Assembly: GCA_036310185.1 (NCBI GenBank)
Contig: JAXJSH010000030.1
Coordinates: forward strand, 1-22,908
Length of the DNA stretch: 22,908 nt
Direction of reading: 5' to 3'
From: JALENY01 sp036310185
GTDB lineage: Bacteria > Bacillota > Clostridia > Lachnospirales > Lachnospiraceae
Positions 13,994 through 22,524 of the stretch are shown here, piece by piece. Under the pieces are notes generated by a model. That model worked only from the letters and a program-made list of their open reading frames with translations. It was not told the origin of the DNA and ran no database searches. How positions within the stretch are numbered: position 1 is the first letter of the stretch; each line of letters begins with the position of its first letter. Both the position numbers and the translations under genes were made by a program.

Positions 13994-14079
13994 CACGATA
14001 GAATCATTTGGAGCATGGAAATGGTTATTTACAGAATATCGATCATTTGTGTAAATGAAGGAAAAGGAGAAAAGGTACT

Positions 14080-15483
14080 ATGAAACCATTCTTAAACGAA
14101 GACTTTATCCTGTCAACAGAGACAGCAAAGAAATTATATCACGAATATGCAGAGGTTATGCCGGTTCTGGATTATCACTGCCATCTGAATCCCCAGGAAA
14201 TCTATGAAGATATCAGGTTTGACAATATCACTCAGGTATGGCTGGGTGCCGATCATTATAAATGGCGCCAGATGCGCTCCAACGGTGTAGAAGAAAGATA
14301 CATCACAGGAGATGCCACCGACAGAGAAAAATTCCAGAAATGGGCGGAAACCCTTGAAATGGCAATTGGAAATCCCCTGTATCACTGGAGTCATCTGGAA
14401 TTGAAACGGTATTTTGGCTACGATGGATATTTAAATGGTGAGACTGCAGAAGAAGTATGGAATCTCTGCAATGAAAAACTTCAGAACGGTCTGTCTGCAC
14501 GCAAACTGATCAAAATGTCCAACGTTACTTTAGTCTGTACCACAGACGATCCGATCGATTCTCTGGAATGGCACAAAAAGATCAAAGAGGATGAGTCTTT
14601 TGACGTACAGGTACTGCCGGCATGGAGACCGGACAAAGCAATGTACATTGAAAAGCCGGATTATACCGAATATCTGAAAAAACTGAGCGCAGTATCCGGC
14701 GTGGCAGTAACCGGTTTTGCCGCTCTGATTGAGGCCCTGAGAAAACGTATGGACTTTTTCGCAGAGAACGGATGTACCGTTTCTGACCACGGTCTTGCAT
14801 ACGTTATGTATGAACCGGCAACCGAGAAAGAAATCGAAGAAATCTTTATTAAGCGACTTTCCGGTGATATGCTGAATGCTGTGGAAGAAAGAAAATTCAA
14901 AACAGCATTTATGGTTGCCATGGGAAGAGAATATCATAAGAAAAACTGGGTAATGCAGCTGCATTACGGCGTAAAACGTGACAATAACGGAAAAATCTTT
15001 GGTGAGCTGGGTCCGGACGCAGGCATCGACTGCATCAGCAATTACGCTCCGTCAGCAGAAATGGCAGATTATCTCAATGCGCTGGCAAAAGATGATCAGC
15101 TTCCGAAGACCATCATTTACTCCCTGAATCCGGCAGATGACGCAGCCATTGGAACCATCATCGGATGTTTCCAGGACAGCTCCGCCGTGGGCAAAATCCA
15201 GCAGGGTTCTGCGTGGTGGTTCAACGATCACAAACCGGGTATGACAAACCAGATGACATCTCTGGCAAGCCTTGGTCTGCTCGGCAATTTTGTGGGTATG
15301 CTGACTGACTCCAGAAGCTTCCTTTCTTACACAAGACATGAGTATTTCCGTCGTATCATGTGTGAACTGATTGGCGGATGGGTGGAAAACGGGGAATATC
15401 CGGCAGACTGGAAGACGCTGGAGAAGATTGTAAAAGGCATCTCTTACAACAATGCAGTGAGATATTTTGGATTTGATCTCTAA
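14080..15483 (+). CDS. uxaC: Glucuronate isomerase
   Basis: The 467-residue protein is a metal-dependent uronate isomerase of the amidohydrolase superfamily. It converts D-glucuronate to D-fructuronate (and galacturonate to tagaturonate), the first intracellular step after beta-glucuronidase. The metal-binding H33-C-H35 motif lies in LDYHCHLNP. Family blocks include HYKWRQMRSNG, TTDDPIDSLEWH, LPAWRPDKAM and the C-terminal LTDSRSFLSYTRHEYFRRI. The length matches E. coli UxaC (470). AAAGGAG precedes the ATG. It has its own upstream gap of 185 bp with a terminator, no convincing promoter, and a strong terminator behind it. It completes a near-full glucuronate path with uxuB and eda. Confidence 0.96.
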   Translation: MKPFLNEDFILSTETAKKLYHEYAEVMPVLDYHCHLNPQEIYEDIRFDNITQVWLGADHYKWRQMRSNGVEERYITGDATDREKFQKWAETLEMAIGNPLYHWSHLELKRYFGYDGYLNGETAEEVWNLCNEKLQNGLSARKLIKMSNVTLVCTTDDPIDSLEWHKKIKEDESFDVQVLPAWRPDKAMYIEKPDYTEYLKKLSAVSGVAVTGFAALIEALRKRMDFFAENGCTVSDHGLAYVMYEPATEKEIEEIFIKRLSGDMLNAVEERKFKTAFMVAMGREYHKKNWVMQLHYGVKRDNNGKIFGELGPDAGIDCISNYAPSAEMADYLNALAKDDQLPKTIIYSLNPADDAAIGTIIGCFQDSSAVGKIQQGSAWWFNDHKPGMTNQMTSLASLGLLGNFVGMLTDSRSFLSYTRHEYFRRIMCELIGGWVENGEYPADWKTLEKIVKGISYNNAVRYFGFDL

Positions 15484-15491
15484 AAACCAGA

Positions 15492-15533
15492 AAATAAACC
15501 TGAATTATGCCGTAATTCAGGTTTATTTTATTT
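15492..15533 (+). terminator. Strong terminator after uxaC
   Basis: AAATAAACCTGAATTA (15492-15507) and TAATTCAGGTTTATTT (15513-15528) form a perfect 16-bp stem on a 5-nt loop, followed by TATTTTT. Confidence 0.9.
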
Positions 15534-15588
15534 TTATAATTTTTTAATTTTTTCTTTGTTCAAAGATTTTCCCAAATTCGTTATTATT

Positions 15589-15776
15589 ATGATACCAGGG
15601 TCAAAATACCTTTTGACCCCTTGATACCTACGGATTACTTCGCATTTTATGCTCTCGTAATCCTAAAAACATTCGAAATCCGCCCTATTCGGGCTGCTTT
15701 CTCATGTTTTGCGGGTCTCAAAGTCACACTTTTTCATGCAAGCATGAAACATGTGACCTTTTGACCCTGGTATCAT
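15589..15776. mobile_element. MITE-like element with 18-bp perfect terminal inverted repeats
   Basis: The left end ATGATACCAGGGTCAAAA (15589-15606) and the right end TTTTGACCCTGGTATCAT (15759-15776) are exact reverse complements. The 188-bp body has no meaningful ORF but contains several hairpins: GGTCAAAA-TACC-TTTTGACC at the left end, GGATTAC/GTAATCC (15632-15663), GCCC/GGGC near 15682-15694, and TTTCATGC/GCATGAAA within a GTCACA/TGTGAC stem (15723-15757). If the outer AT on each side is counted as flank, it would be a 2-bp AT target duplication; this cannot be decided here. The features fit a non-autonomous miniature element, or a structured repeat of the REP/BIME kind. No transposase is present. 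Confidence 0.7.
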
Positions 15777-15819
15777 CTTATTATAAAAACGGTATATTTG
15801 TGCAGAAAGATATTGCTGC

Positions 15820-15848
15820 TTGATAGATTTTTTTGCGTAAATTATACT
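15820..15848 (+). promoter_or_regulatory. Sigma-A promoter of the ABC exporter operon
   Basis: TTGATA (15820-15825), a 17-bp spacer and TATACT (15843-15848) each match consensus in five of six bases. The predicted start is near 15855. The palindrome GCAGA-TCGT-TCTGC at 15859-15872 lies just downstream and could be an operator. Confidence 0.65.
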
Positions 15849-15893
15849 GAAATCAGAAGCAGATCGTTCTGCAGCACGAAGGAGATGAGAAAA

Positions 15894-16595
15894 ATGTCTT
15901 ATATCGAATTTAATCACATTACGAAGGAGTACAAGACAGGAGAGACATCCATCAAAGCACTGGATGATGCCTCTTTTTGTGTGGAAAAAGGTGAGCTTGC
16001 CGTTATTTTGGGGTCTTCCGGAGCAGGAAAGACCACTGCACTGAATATTCTGGGCGGTATGGATACGCCCACCACCGGGGAAATCATAGTAGATGGAAAC
16101 AATATTACCGCTTACAATCAGAGACAGCTGGTAGGTTACCGCCGTACAGATATCGGTTTTGTGTTCCAGTTTTATAACCTGGTGCCAAATCTGACCGCTT
16201 TGGAGAATGTGGAACTGGCGGCACAGGTGTGCAGCGACTCTCTGGATGCGGGAGAGACACTGGATAAGGTGGGACTGTCGGAAAGAAAAGCAAACTTCCC
16301 GGCACAGCTCTCCGGAGGGGAGCAGCAGCGTGTGGCCATTGCCCGCGCCATTGCGAAAAATCCGAAACTTCTGCTTTGTGATGAGCCGACCGGTGCGCTG
16401 GACTACAATACGGGCAAGCAGATTCTGCAGCTTTTGCAGGACACCTGCCGTAAGGATAACATTACGGTTCTGATCATTACCCACAATTCAGCGATTGCGC
16501 CTATGGCAGATCGTCTGATCCGTTTTAAGAGCGGAAAAGTAACAGAGATGACGGTAAATGAAAACCCAACACCCATTGCGGAGATTGAATGGTAA
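15894..16595 (+). CDS. ABC transporter ATPase, MacB/LolD type
   Basis: The 233-residue protein is the nucleotide-binding subunit of an ABC exporter or mechanotransmission complex. Walker A is GSSGAGKT, the signature is LSGGEQQR, Walker B is LLLCDEPTGALD, and the switch histidine lies in IITHN. The FVFQFYNLVPNLTALENVELA Q-loop region is typical of the MacB/LolD/FtsE group, which works with FtsX-fold permeases. The start at 15894 has GGAG at 15881-15884; an in-frame ATG at 15885 abuts that site, and the longer frame from 15798 lacks a ribosome site. The stop overlaps the start region of the permease gene, so the pair is translationally coupled. Substrate is unknown. Confidence 0.95.
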   Translation: MSYIEFNHITKEYKTGETSIKALDDASFCVEKGELAVILGSSGAGKTTALNILGGMDTPTTGEIIVDGNNITAYNQRQLVGYRRTDIGFVFQFYNLVPNLTALENVELAAQVCSDSLDAGETLDKVGLSERKANFPAQLSGGEQQRVAIARAIAKNPKLLLCDEPTGALDYNTGKQILQLLQDTCRKDNITVLIITHNSAIAPMADRLIRFKSGKVTEMTVNENPTPIAEIEW

Positions 16596-19500
16596 TGAAA
16601 AAGATGAAAGCTTATTGGAAAGATGTCCTGCGTTCGGTGACGAAGGGGAAAAAGCGGTTTATTTCCATTGCGCTGATCGCGGCTCTTGGCGTTACGATGA
16701 TGTGTGGTCTGCGGGCGGCATGTGTGGATCTGAGATATTCGTCGGATCAGTTTTTTGATGAGCAGAATCTGTTTGATATCCGGATTTTATCCACGCTCGG
16801 TCTGACCGATGAGGATCTGGCGGCGCTTGAGACGCTGGACCGTGTAAAAGCGGTGGACGGCGGATTTAACGAGACCGTTTATACCAGAATTGATGGCATG
16901 CGCAGGAGTATTGAGATCCGGACCCTGAGTGAAAATGGATTTAACCAGCCATATCTGATAGAGGGGCGCCTTCCGGAGCGGGATGATGAAATTGTCATAA
17001 CAGAGAATTATAAAAATCAGTCGGGGAAGACTCTGGGTGACCGGATTACGCTGGATGAAGAATCCGAATATCTCAAGTCAGAAGAGTTTGTTATTACGGG
17101 AATTATTATAGATGCTCTGGATATCAACAGTTCAGAGGGGGCTATGGGATTTCGTTCCACAGCGTCCGCAGATTATGTGGGCTATGTGACATCGGATGCA
17201 GCTGATTATGACGTTTATACTGTGGTTTATCTTGCATTGGAAGGAACGGAAGAACTGAACTGCTACAGCGATGAATATGAAGAAAAAGTGGAACAGGTTG
17301 CAGCGGAGATTGAATCCCAAATAAAGACCCAGCGCGAAGAAGCCCGATATCAGGAAGTTCATGGAGAGGCCATGGAGGCATGGCTGGACGGCGAACAGGA
17401 GATGAAAGAAGAATTCGCCAAAGCGGATGCGGAAATCGCAGATGCCCGGCAGGAACTGGCCGATGGAAAAGAAAAGCTGGAAGATGCCCGCAAAGAGATA
17501 GAGGATGGGAAACAGCAGCTGGCAGATGGTCAGGCGGAGCTTGACAGCCAGTCTCAGTTGGCCCAGTCCCAGTTTTCAAGCGCACGCAGTGAGATAGCCG
17601 GACAAAAGGAACAGATCGCTTCCGGAAAATCGGAATTGGAACAGGCTCGTCAGCAGCTGATTCTTGGACAGGAACAGCTGGACGCAGGAAAAGCGGAACT
17701 GGCGGCCCAGGAAGCATCGGCAGAGGAGCAGTTTGCAGCGGCCCATCAGCAGATGCAGGACAGTGAAGATCAGCTGAATGCAGGGCAGACAGAATACGAA
17801 GAGGGAAAACGTCAGTTTGATATATTAAAAGGAATTGTCCAGCCCCAGATTGATGCAATAAACAGAATTCTTGCAAATACATGGCTTCCGGAAGACCAGA
17901 AGGCTCAGTATCAGGCAAAAATTGATGGCTATCAGGCACAGCTGGATGCAGCGGAAGCGGAACTTGCGGCGGCAGAACAGCAGCTGACACAGGGCAGGGC
18001 CCAGCTGGAAGCTGGAAAATCCGAGCTTGCAGCCCAGGAAGCAGCGGCAGAAGAGCAGTTTGCAGCGGCTCATCAACAGCTGGAGGTGAGTCAGGCAGAA
18101 ATTGAAGCAGGCTGGGAACAGTATTATGCCGGTGTGGCTGCGCTGGAAAGCGGTGAGCAGCAGCTGGCAGCCGGAGAGGCTGAGTTAAATTATCAGGAAT
18201 CCAATGCGAAGGCTCAGATTGAAGCTGGTCAGAAGGAACTGGAGGCTGGTCGTCAGGAACTGGCTGACGGTGAAAAGGAACTTGCAGATGGTGAAAAAGA
18301 ACTGGCCGACGGGGAGCAGGAACTGAATGAGAGTCTGAAAGAATACGAAGAGGAAAAGGCAAAAGCAGAAAAAGAGCTGGCTGATGCCAAAGCTGAAATC
18401 GATGATATCGATATGACCAGATGGTATGTGCAGGATCGTTCTTCTCTGAGCGGTTTCAGTAACATCAAAAGTGATGCGGATTCCATTCAGGCAATCGGAG
18501 ATGTATTTCCGGTACTGTTTTTGACTGTTGCAATTCTGATCAGTCTGACCACGATTACCCGTATGGTAGAAGAAGAACGTGGACTGATCGGTACATATAA
18601 AGCACTTGGTTTTACAAACCGGGAGATCCGCCGAAAATATGTGATATATGCAGCAACGGCCTGTCTGATCGGCGGTCTGATCGGAGATATCGGCGGATAT
18701 GTAATTTTACCGGCCATTATTTTTATTATCTTCAGGGTCATGTATATTCTGCCGGAGTATGCATTCCGGTTCGATCTGCTTTATGGACTGGGCGGAATTC
18801 TGCTCTTTGAAGTTGGTATTGTGGGTGCGACAGTTTATACCTGCAGAAGGACCCTGAAAAAGATGCCGGCAAAACTGATGCGTCCCAAGTCACCGAAGGC
18901 TGGTTCCAGAGTTCTGTTGGAACGCATTCCATTTATCTGGAAAAACCTGTCTTTTCTCAATAAAGTAACGGCGAGAAACCTGTTTCGTTACAAAAAGCGT
19001 CTATTGATGACGGTATTTGGGATTACCGGATGTACGGCATTGCTGCTCTGTGGGTTTACCATTAAAAATACGGTATCTGAAATGATGCCGCAGCAGTATC
19101 AGGAAATTTATCAGTACGATCTGCTGGCAGTATCTTCGGATGATGATTTTGATAAACTGGAAAAAACACTTAAGGAAGATGAAGAAATTCAGGATTACAT
19201 ATCGATTCGGGTTGAGTCTGTTGATGTGATCAATGAGGAAGAAAAAGCAGAGACCATACAGATGATCGTAGTGCCGGAGGGCAGTTCGCTGGAATCCTAC
19301 ATCTGTCTGAAGGATAAGAAAAATCAAATCTATGACCTGAAAGACGGAGACATTTTCCTTACAAGAAATGCAGCTAAAATATTGGGGCTGGAAGAGGGCG
19401 ATTCGGTTCTTTTGCAGAATCTGGACCTGATGGAAGCGGAAGGGCCGATCACAAAGATTGTAGAAAATTATCTGGGAAACATGGCCTATATGACGGAAAA

Positions 19501-20074
19501 AACGTATACGGAACTGTTTGGAACGTTTGAAGTCAACGGTGTGCTGGCAAACTTTTCAGATGCATGTGAGGACTCAGCGGCATATGCGGATGATCTGGCC
19601 AGACAGGACGGTATTCTTTCTGCCATGAGCACACAGGCAATGGAGGATGAATTCGGACCGGCATTTGCCCTGATCAATATGGTGGTTTATGTGGTGCTCG
19701 TACTGGCGGCCATGCTGGCCTTTGTGGTTCTCTTTACTTTGTCGAATACGAATATCTCCGAGCGGGAGCGTGAACTGGCCACAATCAAGGTTCTTGGCTT
19801 TTATAACCCCGAAGTGCACGCTTATGTAAATAAGGAAACACTGATCCTGACGTCGATCGGTATACTGTTCGGTATGCCGGCAGGACTGGCTCTTGGACGT
19901 TATCTGATGGGAATTCTGGAATTTCCGTCATTGGAGTTTTATATTACGCTGTATCCGCAAAGTTATCTGATCGCGGGCGCAATTACGTTTGCATTTGCGT
20001 TGATCGTTGATTTTATCACCAACCGGACACTGGATAAGATTGATATGGTAGAAGCATTGAAGAGTGTGGAATAA
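16589..20074 (+). CDS. FtsX-fold ABC permease with long repetitive coiled coil
   Basis: This 1161-residue protein is the membrane partner of the preceding ATPase. It has a first membrane helix at about 24-41, an extracytoplasmic domain to about 230, and then some 375 residues (about 231-607) of Glu/Gln/Ala-rich coiled coil. FtsX-like helices follow near 638-660, 690-712 and 730-752. A second half has a helix near 806-825, another outer domain, and a final three-helix FtsX unit from about 1028 to 1150. The coiled coil holds heptads of ELADGEK type (18250-18330) and a segment repeated 109 residues apart (LAAQEA.AEEQFAAAHQQ at 371 and 480). Start may be ATG 16589 or 16595; both overlap the ATPase stop. 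Typical FtsX/MacB permeases are 400-850 residues, so the extra length is the coil. It may span the cell wall and transmit ATPase motion outside; substrate is unknown. Confidence 0.92.
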   Translation: MVMKKMKAYWKDVLRSVTKGKKRFISIALIAALGVTMMCGLRAACVDLRYSSDQFFDEQNLFDIRILSTLGLTDEDLAALETLDRVKAVDGGFNETVYTRIDGMRRSIEIRTLSENGFNQPYLIEGRLPERDDEIVITENYKNQSGKTLGDRITLDEESEYLKSEEFVITGIIIDALDINSSEGAMGFRSTASADYVGYVTSDAADYDVYTVVYLALEGTEELNCYSDEYEEKVEQVAAEIESQIKTQREEARYQEVHGEAMEAWLDGEQEMKEEFAKADAEIADARQELADGKEKLEDARKEIEDGKQQLADGQAELDSQSQLAQSQFSSARSEIAGQKEQIASGKSELEQARQQLILGQEQLDAGKAELAAQEASAEEQFAAAHQQMQDSEDQLNAGQTEYEEGKRQFDILKGIVQPQIDAINRILANTWLPEDQKAQYQAKIDGYQAQLDAAEAELAAAEQQLTQGRAQLEAGKSELAAQEAAAEEQFAAAHQQLEVSQAEIEAGWEQYYAGVAALESGEQQLAAGEAELNYQESNAKAQIEAGQKELEAGRQELADGEKELADGEKELADGEQELNESLKEYEEEKAKAEKELADAKAEIDDIDMTRWYVQDRSSLSGFSNIKSDADSIQAIGDVFPVLFLTVAILISLTTITRMVEEERGLIGTYKALGFTNREIRRKYVIYAATACLIGGLIGDIGGYVILPAIIFIIFRVMYILPEYAFRFDLLYGLGGILLFEVGIVGATVYTCRRTLKKMPAKLMRPKSPKAGSRVLLERIPFIWKNLSFLNKVTARNLFRYKKRLLMTVFGITGCTALLLCGFTIKNTVSEMMPQQYQEIYQYDLLAVSSDDDFDKLEKTLKEDEEIQDYISIRVESVDVINEEEKAETIQMIVVPEGSSLESYICLKDKKNQIYDLKDGDIFLTRNAAKILGLEEGDSVLLQNLDLMEAEGPITKIVENYLGNMAYMTEKTYTELFGTFEVNGVLANFSDACEDSAAYADDLARQDGILSAMSTQAMEDEFGPAFALINMVVYVVLVLAAMLAFVVLFTLSNTNISERERELATIKVLGFYNPEVHAYVNKETLILTSIGILFGMPAGLALGRYLMGILEFPSLEFYITLYPQSYLIAGAITFAFALIVDFITNRTLDKIDMVEALKSVE

Positions 20075-20099
20075 TTACATAAAAGGAATCAAAATGTGC

Positions 20100-20136
20100 A
20101 GAGGATGATCAAAGGCGGTCATTCTCTGTATTTTTT
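20100..20136 (+). terminator. Terminator after the ABC permease gene
   Basis: AGAGGATGATC (20100-20110) and GGTCATTCTCT (20117-20127) pair over 11 bp with two wobbles and are followed by GTATTTTTT. Confidence 0.75.
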
Positions 20137-20230
20137 GCGAAAAAAGTTAAATTTATACTATCTGGGACTAGCCGCCGCGCTCATGAATTGATACAATAAA
20201 AAGAATGAATAAGTTTTGAGGAATAAAATT

Positions 20231-21193
20231 ATGGATTATATAGTATTTGATTTGGAGTGGAATCAGAGTCCCTATGGCAAGGAAGGGGAAAATCCGGACA
20301 TGCCTTTTGAGATTGTGGAGATCGGCGCCGTAAAAATGAATATGAACAAAGAAATTATTGATGAGTATCACCGGCTGATCTGTCCGCAGGTCTATGACAA
20401 GCTGAATTATCACACAAAGGAAATTATCGGCCTGACTATGGAAAAACTGAAGAACGGCGGTTATTTTCCGGAAGTAGCCGCTGAATTTCTGGAATGGTGC
20501 GGTAGCCATCCGGTATTCTGTACCTGGGGAACTCTGGATCTGATGGAACTGCAGAGAAATCTGAAGTTTTACAATATGGAAGAGCTGCTTCCGGGCCCTA
20601 TCTATTTTTATGATGTGCAGAAGCTTTTTGCCATTGCTTATGAAGTCCGCCGGGAGAGAAAGTCCCTGGGACATGCAGTGGAGGCACTGGGGATTGAGCA
20701 GAGCGGGGTGTTTCATCAGGCTCTGGAAGACGCAAGATACACGGCAAGGGTGCTTCAGAAAATACCGGATATCTGCATCCGGGCAAACTGTTCCGTAGAC
20801 AGTTATCAAAATCCCAAGACCAGAGAAGAAGAAATACACATTTTATACTCTGATTATGAAAAGTATATCTCAAGGGAATTTGACTCCAAGGAAGAAGCCA
20901 TGGAGGATAAGGAAGTGTTAAGTCTCAGGTGCTGTTTCTGTCATAAGTCGGCCCGGAAAAAAATCCGCTGGTTTTCCAACAGCACCCGGCTGCACATTGC
21001 GGTGGGGCACTGTCCCAAGCATGGCTATATCCGGGGAAAAATCCGTATGAAAAAGACGGATGAGGGCAAGTTTTACGTGGTAAAGACGATTAAGTCCATC
21101 GACGAGGAAGAAGCAAAATTCATCCGGGAAAAACAGACGGAACTTCGGAAAAAGAAACAGATCCGCAGGAAAAAGAAAAAAGAGAGTAAATAA
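20231..21193 (+). CDS. DEDDh 3'-5' exonuclease-family protein with Cys/His and Lys-rich C-terminal extension
   Basis: The 320-residue protein has an N-terminal exonuclease domain (about residues 1-185) of the DnaQ/KapD type, which removes nucleotides from 3' ends using two metal ions. Catalytic residues are D7 and E9 (FDLEW), D103 (TWGTLDL), and H162 with D167 (HQALEDA), the DEDDh pattern. The C-terminal part is unusual. It has C234-C235-F-C237 and C261-P-K-H264, resembling a zinc-binding site, then a basic tail rich in Lys and Arg (about 300-320). This may bind nucleic acid. GAGG at 20218-20221 precedes ATG 20231; a TTG at 20216 is an alternative. It is flanked by terminators, so it is monocistronic. 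DNA versus RNA substrate is unknown. Confidence 0.88.
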   Translation: MDYIVFDLEWNQSPYGKEGENPDMPFEIVEIGAVKMNMNKEIIDEYHRLICPQVYDKLNYHTKEIIGLTMEKLKNGGYFPEVAAEFLEWCGSHPVFCTWGTLDLMELQRNLKFYNMEELLPGPIYFYDVQKLFAIAYEVRRERKSLGHAVEALGIEQSGVFHQALEDARYTARVLQKIPDICIRANCSVDSYQNPKTREEEIHILYSDYEKYISREFDSKEEAMEDKEVLSLRCCFCHKSARKKIRWFSNSTRLHIAVGHCPKHGYIRGKIRMKKTDEGKFYVVKTIKSIDEEEAKFIREKQTELRKKKQIRRKKKKESK

Positions 21194-21236
21194 GAAAGAA
21201 GGAGATTTCAGAAATGGTCTGGAATCTTCTTTTTCT
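21192..21236 (+). terminator. Terminator after the exonuclease gene
   Basis: An imperfect hairpin (AAGAAGGAGATTTCAGA pairing with TCTGGAATCTTCTT) starts at the stop codon and ends in a run containing TTCTTTTTCTT. Confidence 0.6.
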
Positions 21237-21357
21237 TATGTATGGGTTACAAATGTGTATGGAGAGAATCAATGAGGAAAGGTACTTGCTATCTGGAGTT
21301 TACAGTGGAATCACCCCGGTACTTTACAGAAAATTTAGAAACAAGTGAACTGTTTTA

Positions 21358-21366
21358 TGCTATAAT
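21358..21366 (+). promoter_or_regulatory. Extended -10 promoter of the two-component genes
   Basis: TGCTATAAT is a perfect extended -10 element and predicts a start near 21373. The -35 at 17 bp is weak (GAAACA). The leader would be about 30 nt and contains the AAGGG ribosome site of the kinase. Confidence 0.55.
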
Positions 21367-21402
21367 CAAATCAGAAAAATGCATTTGTGAAAGGGTGTTT
21401 TC

Positions 21403-22524
21403 ATGAAGCTGAGAACAAGGATTTTTGTATCATTTTTAATTATCATACTGGTGCCTCTGATTTTATGCGGCATTATGATGCTTGGCTTCGGTATGTTCCA
21501 GATCAAGTCCATTGAGGCCCGGTACGGTGTGTCTATGGAAGTAATGGTACCGCAGATTCGCAGATTAATTGCAGATGTCTTCGTGGCGGTTCTTTTGATC
21601 CTGGTGGTGACTGGTGTTTCCTTAAGCCTCTGGATCTACAGTGGTATTATGACTCCCCTGGAGAAACTGGCGAAGGCTGCCAAAAATATCCGTGACGGCA
21701 ATTTGGATTTTACCCTTGAGTCGGAAGGTGCGCAGGAAATCCGGGAACTGTGTGAGATCTTTGAGGAAATGCGGCAGCGGCTGAAGGCCTCGGCGGAAGA
21801 AAAGCTGGTTTTTGACAAAGAAAATAAGGAACTGATCTCCAATATTTCTCATGATCTGAAGACTCCGATCACGGCGGTAAAAGGATACTGTGAAGGTATC
21901 ATGGACGGTGTGGCGGATACACCGGAAAAACAGGAAAAATACGTTCGTACGATTTACAACAAGGCAATTGAGATGGACCGTCTGATCAACGAACTGACTT
22001 TTTATTCCAAGATTGATACGAACCGCATCCCTTATACATTCAGCAAAATCAACGTAAAAGGTTATTTTGACGATGCGGCCGAAGAAATCGGACTGGAACT
22101 GGATGCAAAAAATGTGGATTTTGCCTACCACAATTATGTGGACGATGATGTGCTGATCATTGCGGATGTGGAACAGATTAAGCGTGTTATTAACAATATT
22201 GTTGGAAATTCGGTCAAATACATGAATAAACCAAGGGGCATGATCAACATGCGTGTCCGTGATGTGGGTGATTTTATCCAGGTGGAACTGGAAGACAACG
22301 GAAAAGGAATTGCGGCAAAGGATCTGCCGCTGATCTTCGATCGTTTTTACCGGACAGATGCCTCCCGGAATTCCTCAAAGGGCGGCAGCGGCATCGGTCT
22401 TTCCATTGTAAAGAAGATCATGGAAGACCACGGAGGAAAAGTCTGGGCCACCAGCAAGGAAAATGTGGGAACAGTTATGTATTTTGTACTTAGAAAATAT
22501 CAGGAGGTACCAATAAATGAGTAA
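21403..22524 (+). CDS. Sensor histidine kinase
   Basis: The 373-residue membrane protein has a first helix at about 8-30 and a second at about 60-84, with a short extracytoplasmic loop of about 30 residues between them. A HAMP linker (about 85-138) follows, then a HisKA domain with phospho-acceptor H150 in ISHDLKTP, and a C-terminal ATPase domain with the N box (NNIVGNSVKY), G1 (DNGKGI), F box (FDRFYR) and G2 (GGSGIGLSIV). The small loop suggests it senses the membrane or a partner rather than a soluble ligand. AAGGG precedes the ATG. The response regulator ATG lies inside its last codons. Gene order kinase-first is the reverse of the usual OmpR arrangement. The signal is unknown. Confidence 0.95.
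   Translation: MKLRTRIFVSFLIIILVPLILCGIMMLGFGMFQIKSIEARYGVSMEVMVPQIRRLIADVFVAVLLILVVTGVSLSLWIYSGIMTPLEKLAKAAKNIRDGNLDFTLESEGAQEIRELCEIFEEMRQRLKASAEEKLVFDKENKELISNISHDLKTPITAVKGYCEGIMDGVADTPEKQEKYVRTIYNKAIEMDRLINELTFYSKIDTNRIPYTFSKINVKGYFDDAAEEIGLELDAKNVDFAYHNYVDDDVLIIADVEQIKRVINNIVGNSVKYMNKPRGMINMRVRDVGDFIQVELEDNGKGIAAKDLPLIFDRFYRTDASRNSSKGGSGIGLSIVKKIMEDHGGKVWATSKENVGTVMYFVLRKYQEVPINE

Noticed and set aside
15663..15893. Upstream start of the ABC ATPase at 15798 and minus-strand frame from 15702
   Set aside because: The extension contains the sigma-A promoter and lacks a ribosome site; the minus frame is the shadow of the ATPase gene plus the MITE end.
17450..18330. Repeated short DNA motifs considered as a CRISPR array or mobile repeat
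   Set aside because: The repeats stay in frame with coiled-coil heptads, diverge at third positions and have no spacer structure.
17142..18362. 406-codon minus-strand frame rich in Pro and Leu
   Set aside because: It mirrors the repetitive Glu/Gln/Ala coiled-coil region of the permease on the other strand, so its length reflects codon bias.
21242..21406. Small ORF (44 or 54 codons) ending on the kinase start codon, with GGAGAG before the inner ATG at 21272
   Set aside because: The extended -10 promoter of the kinase gene lies inside it, the composition is unremarkable and no motif is seen. The ATGA overlap is probably chance.
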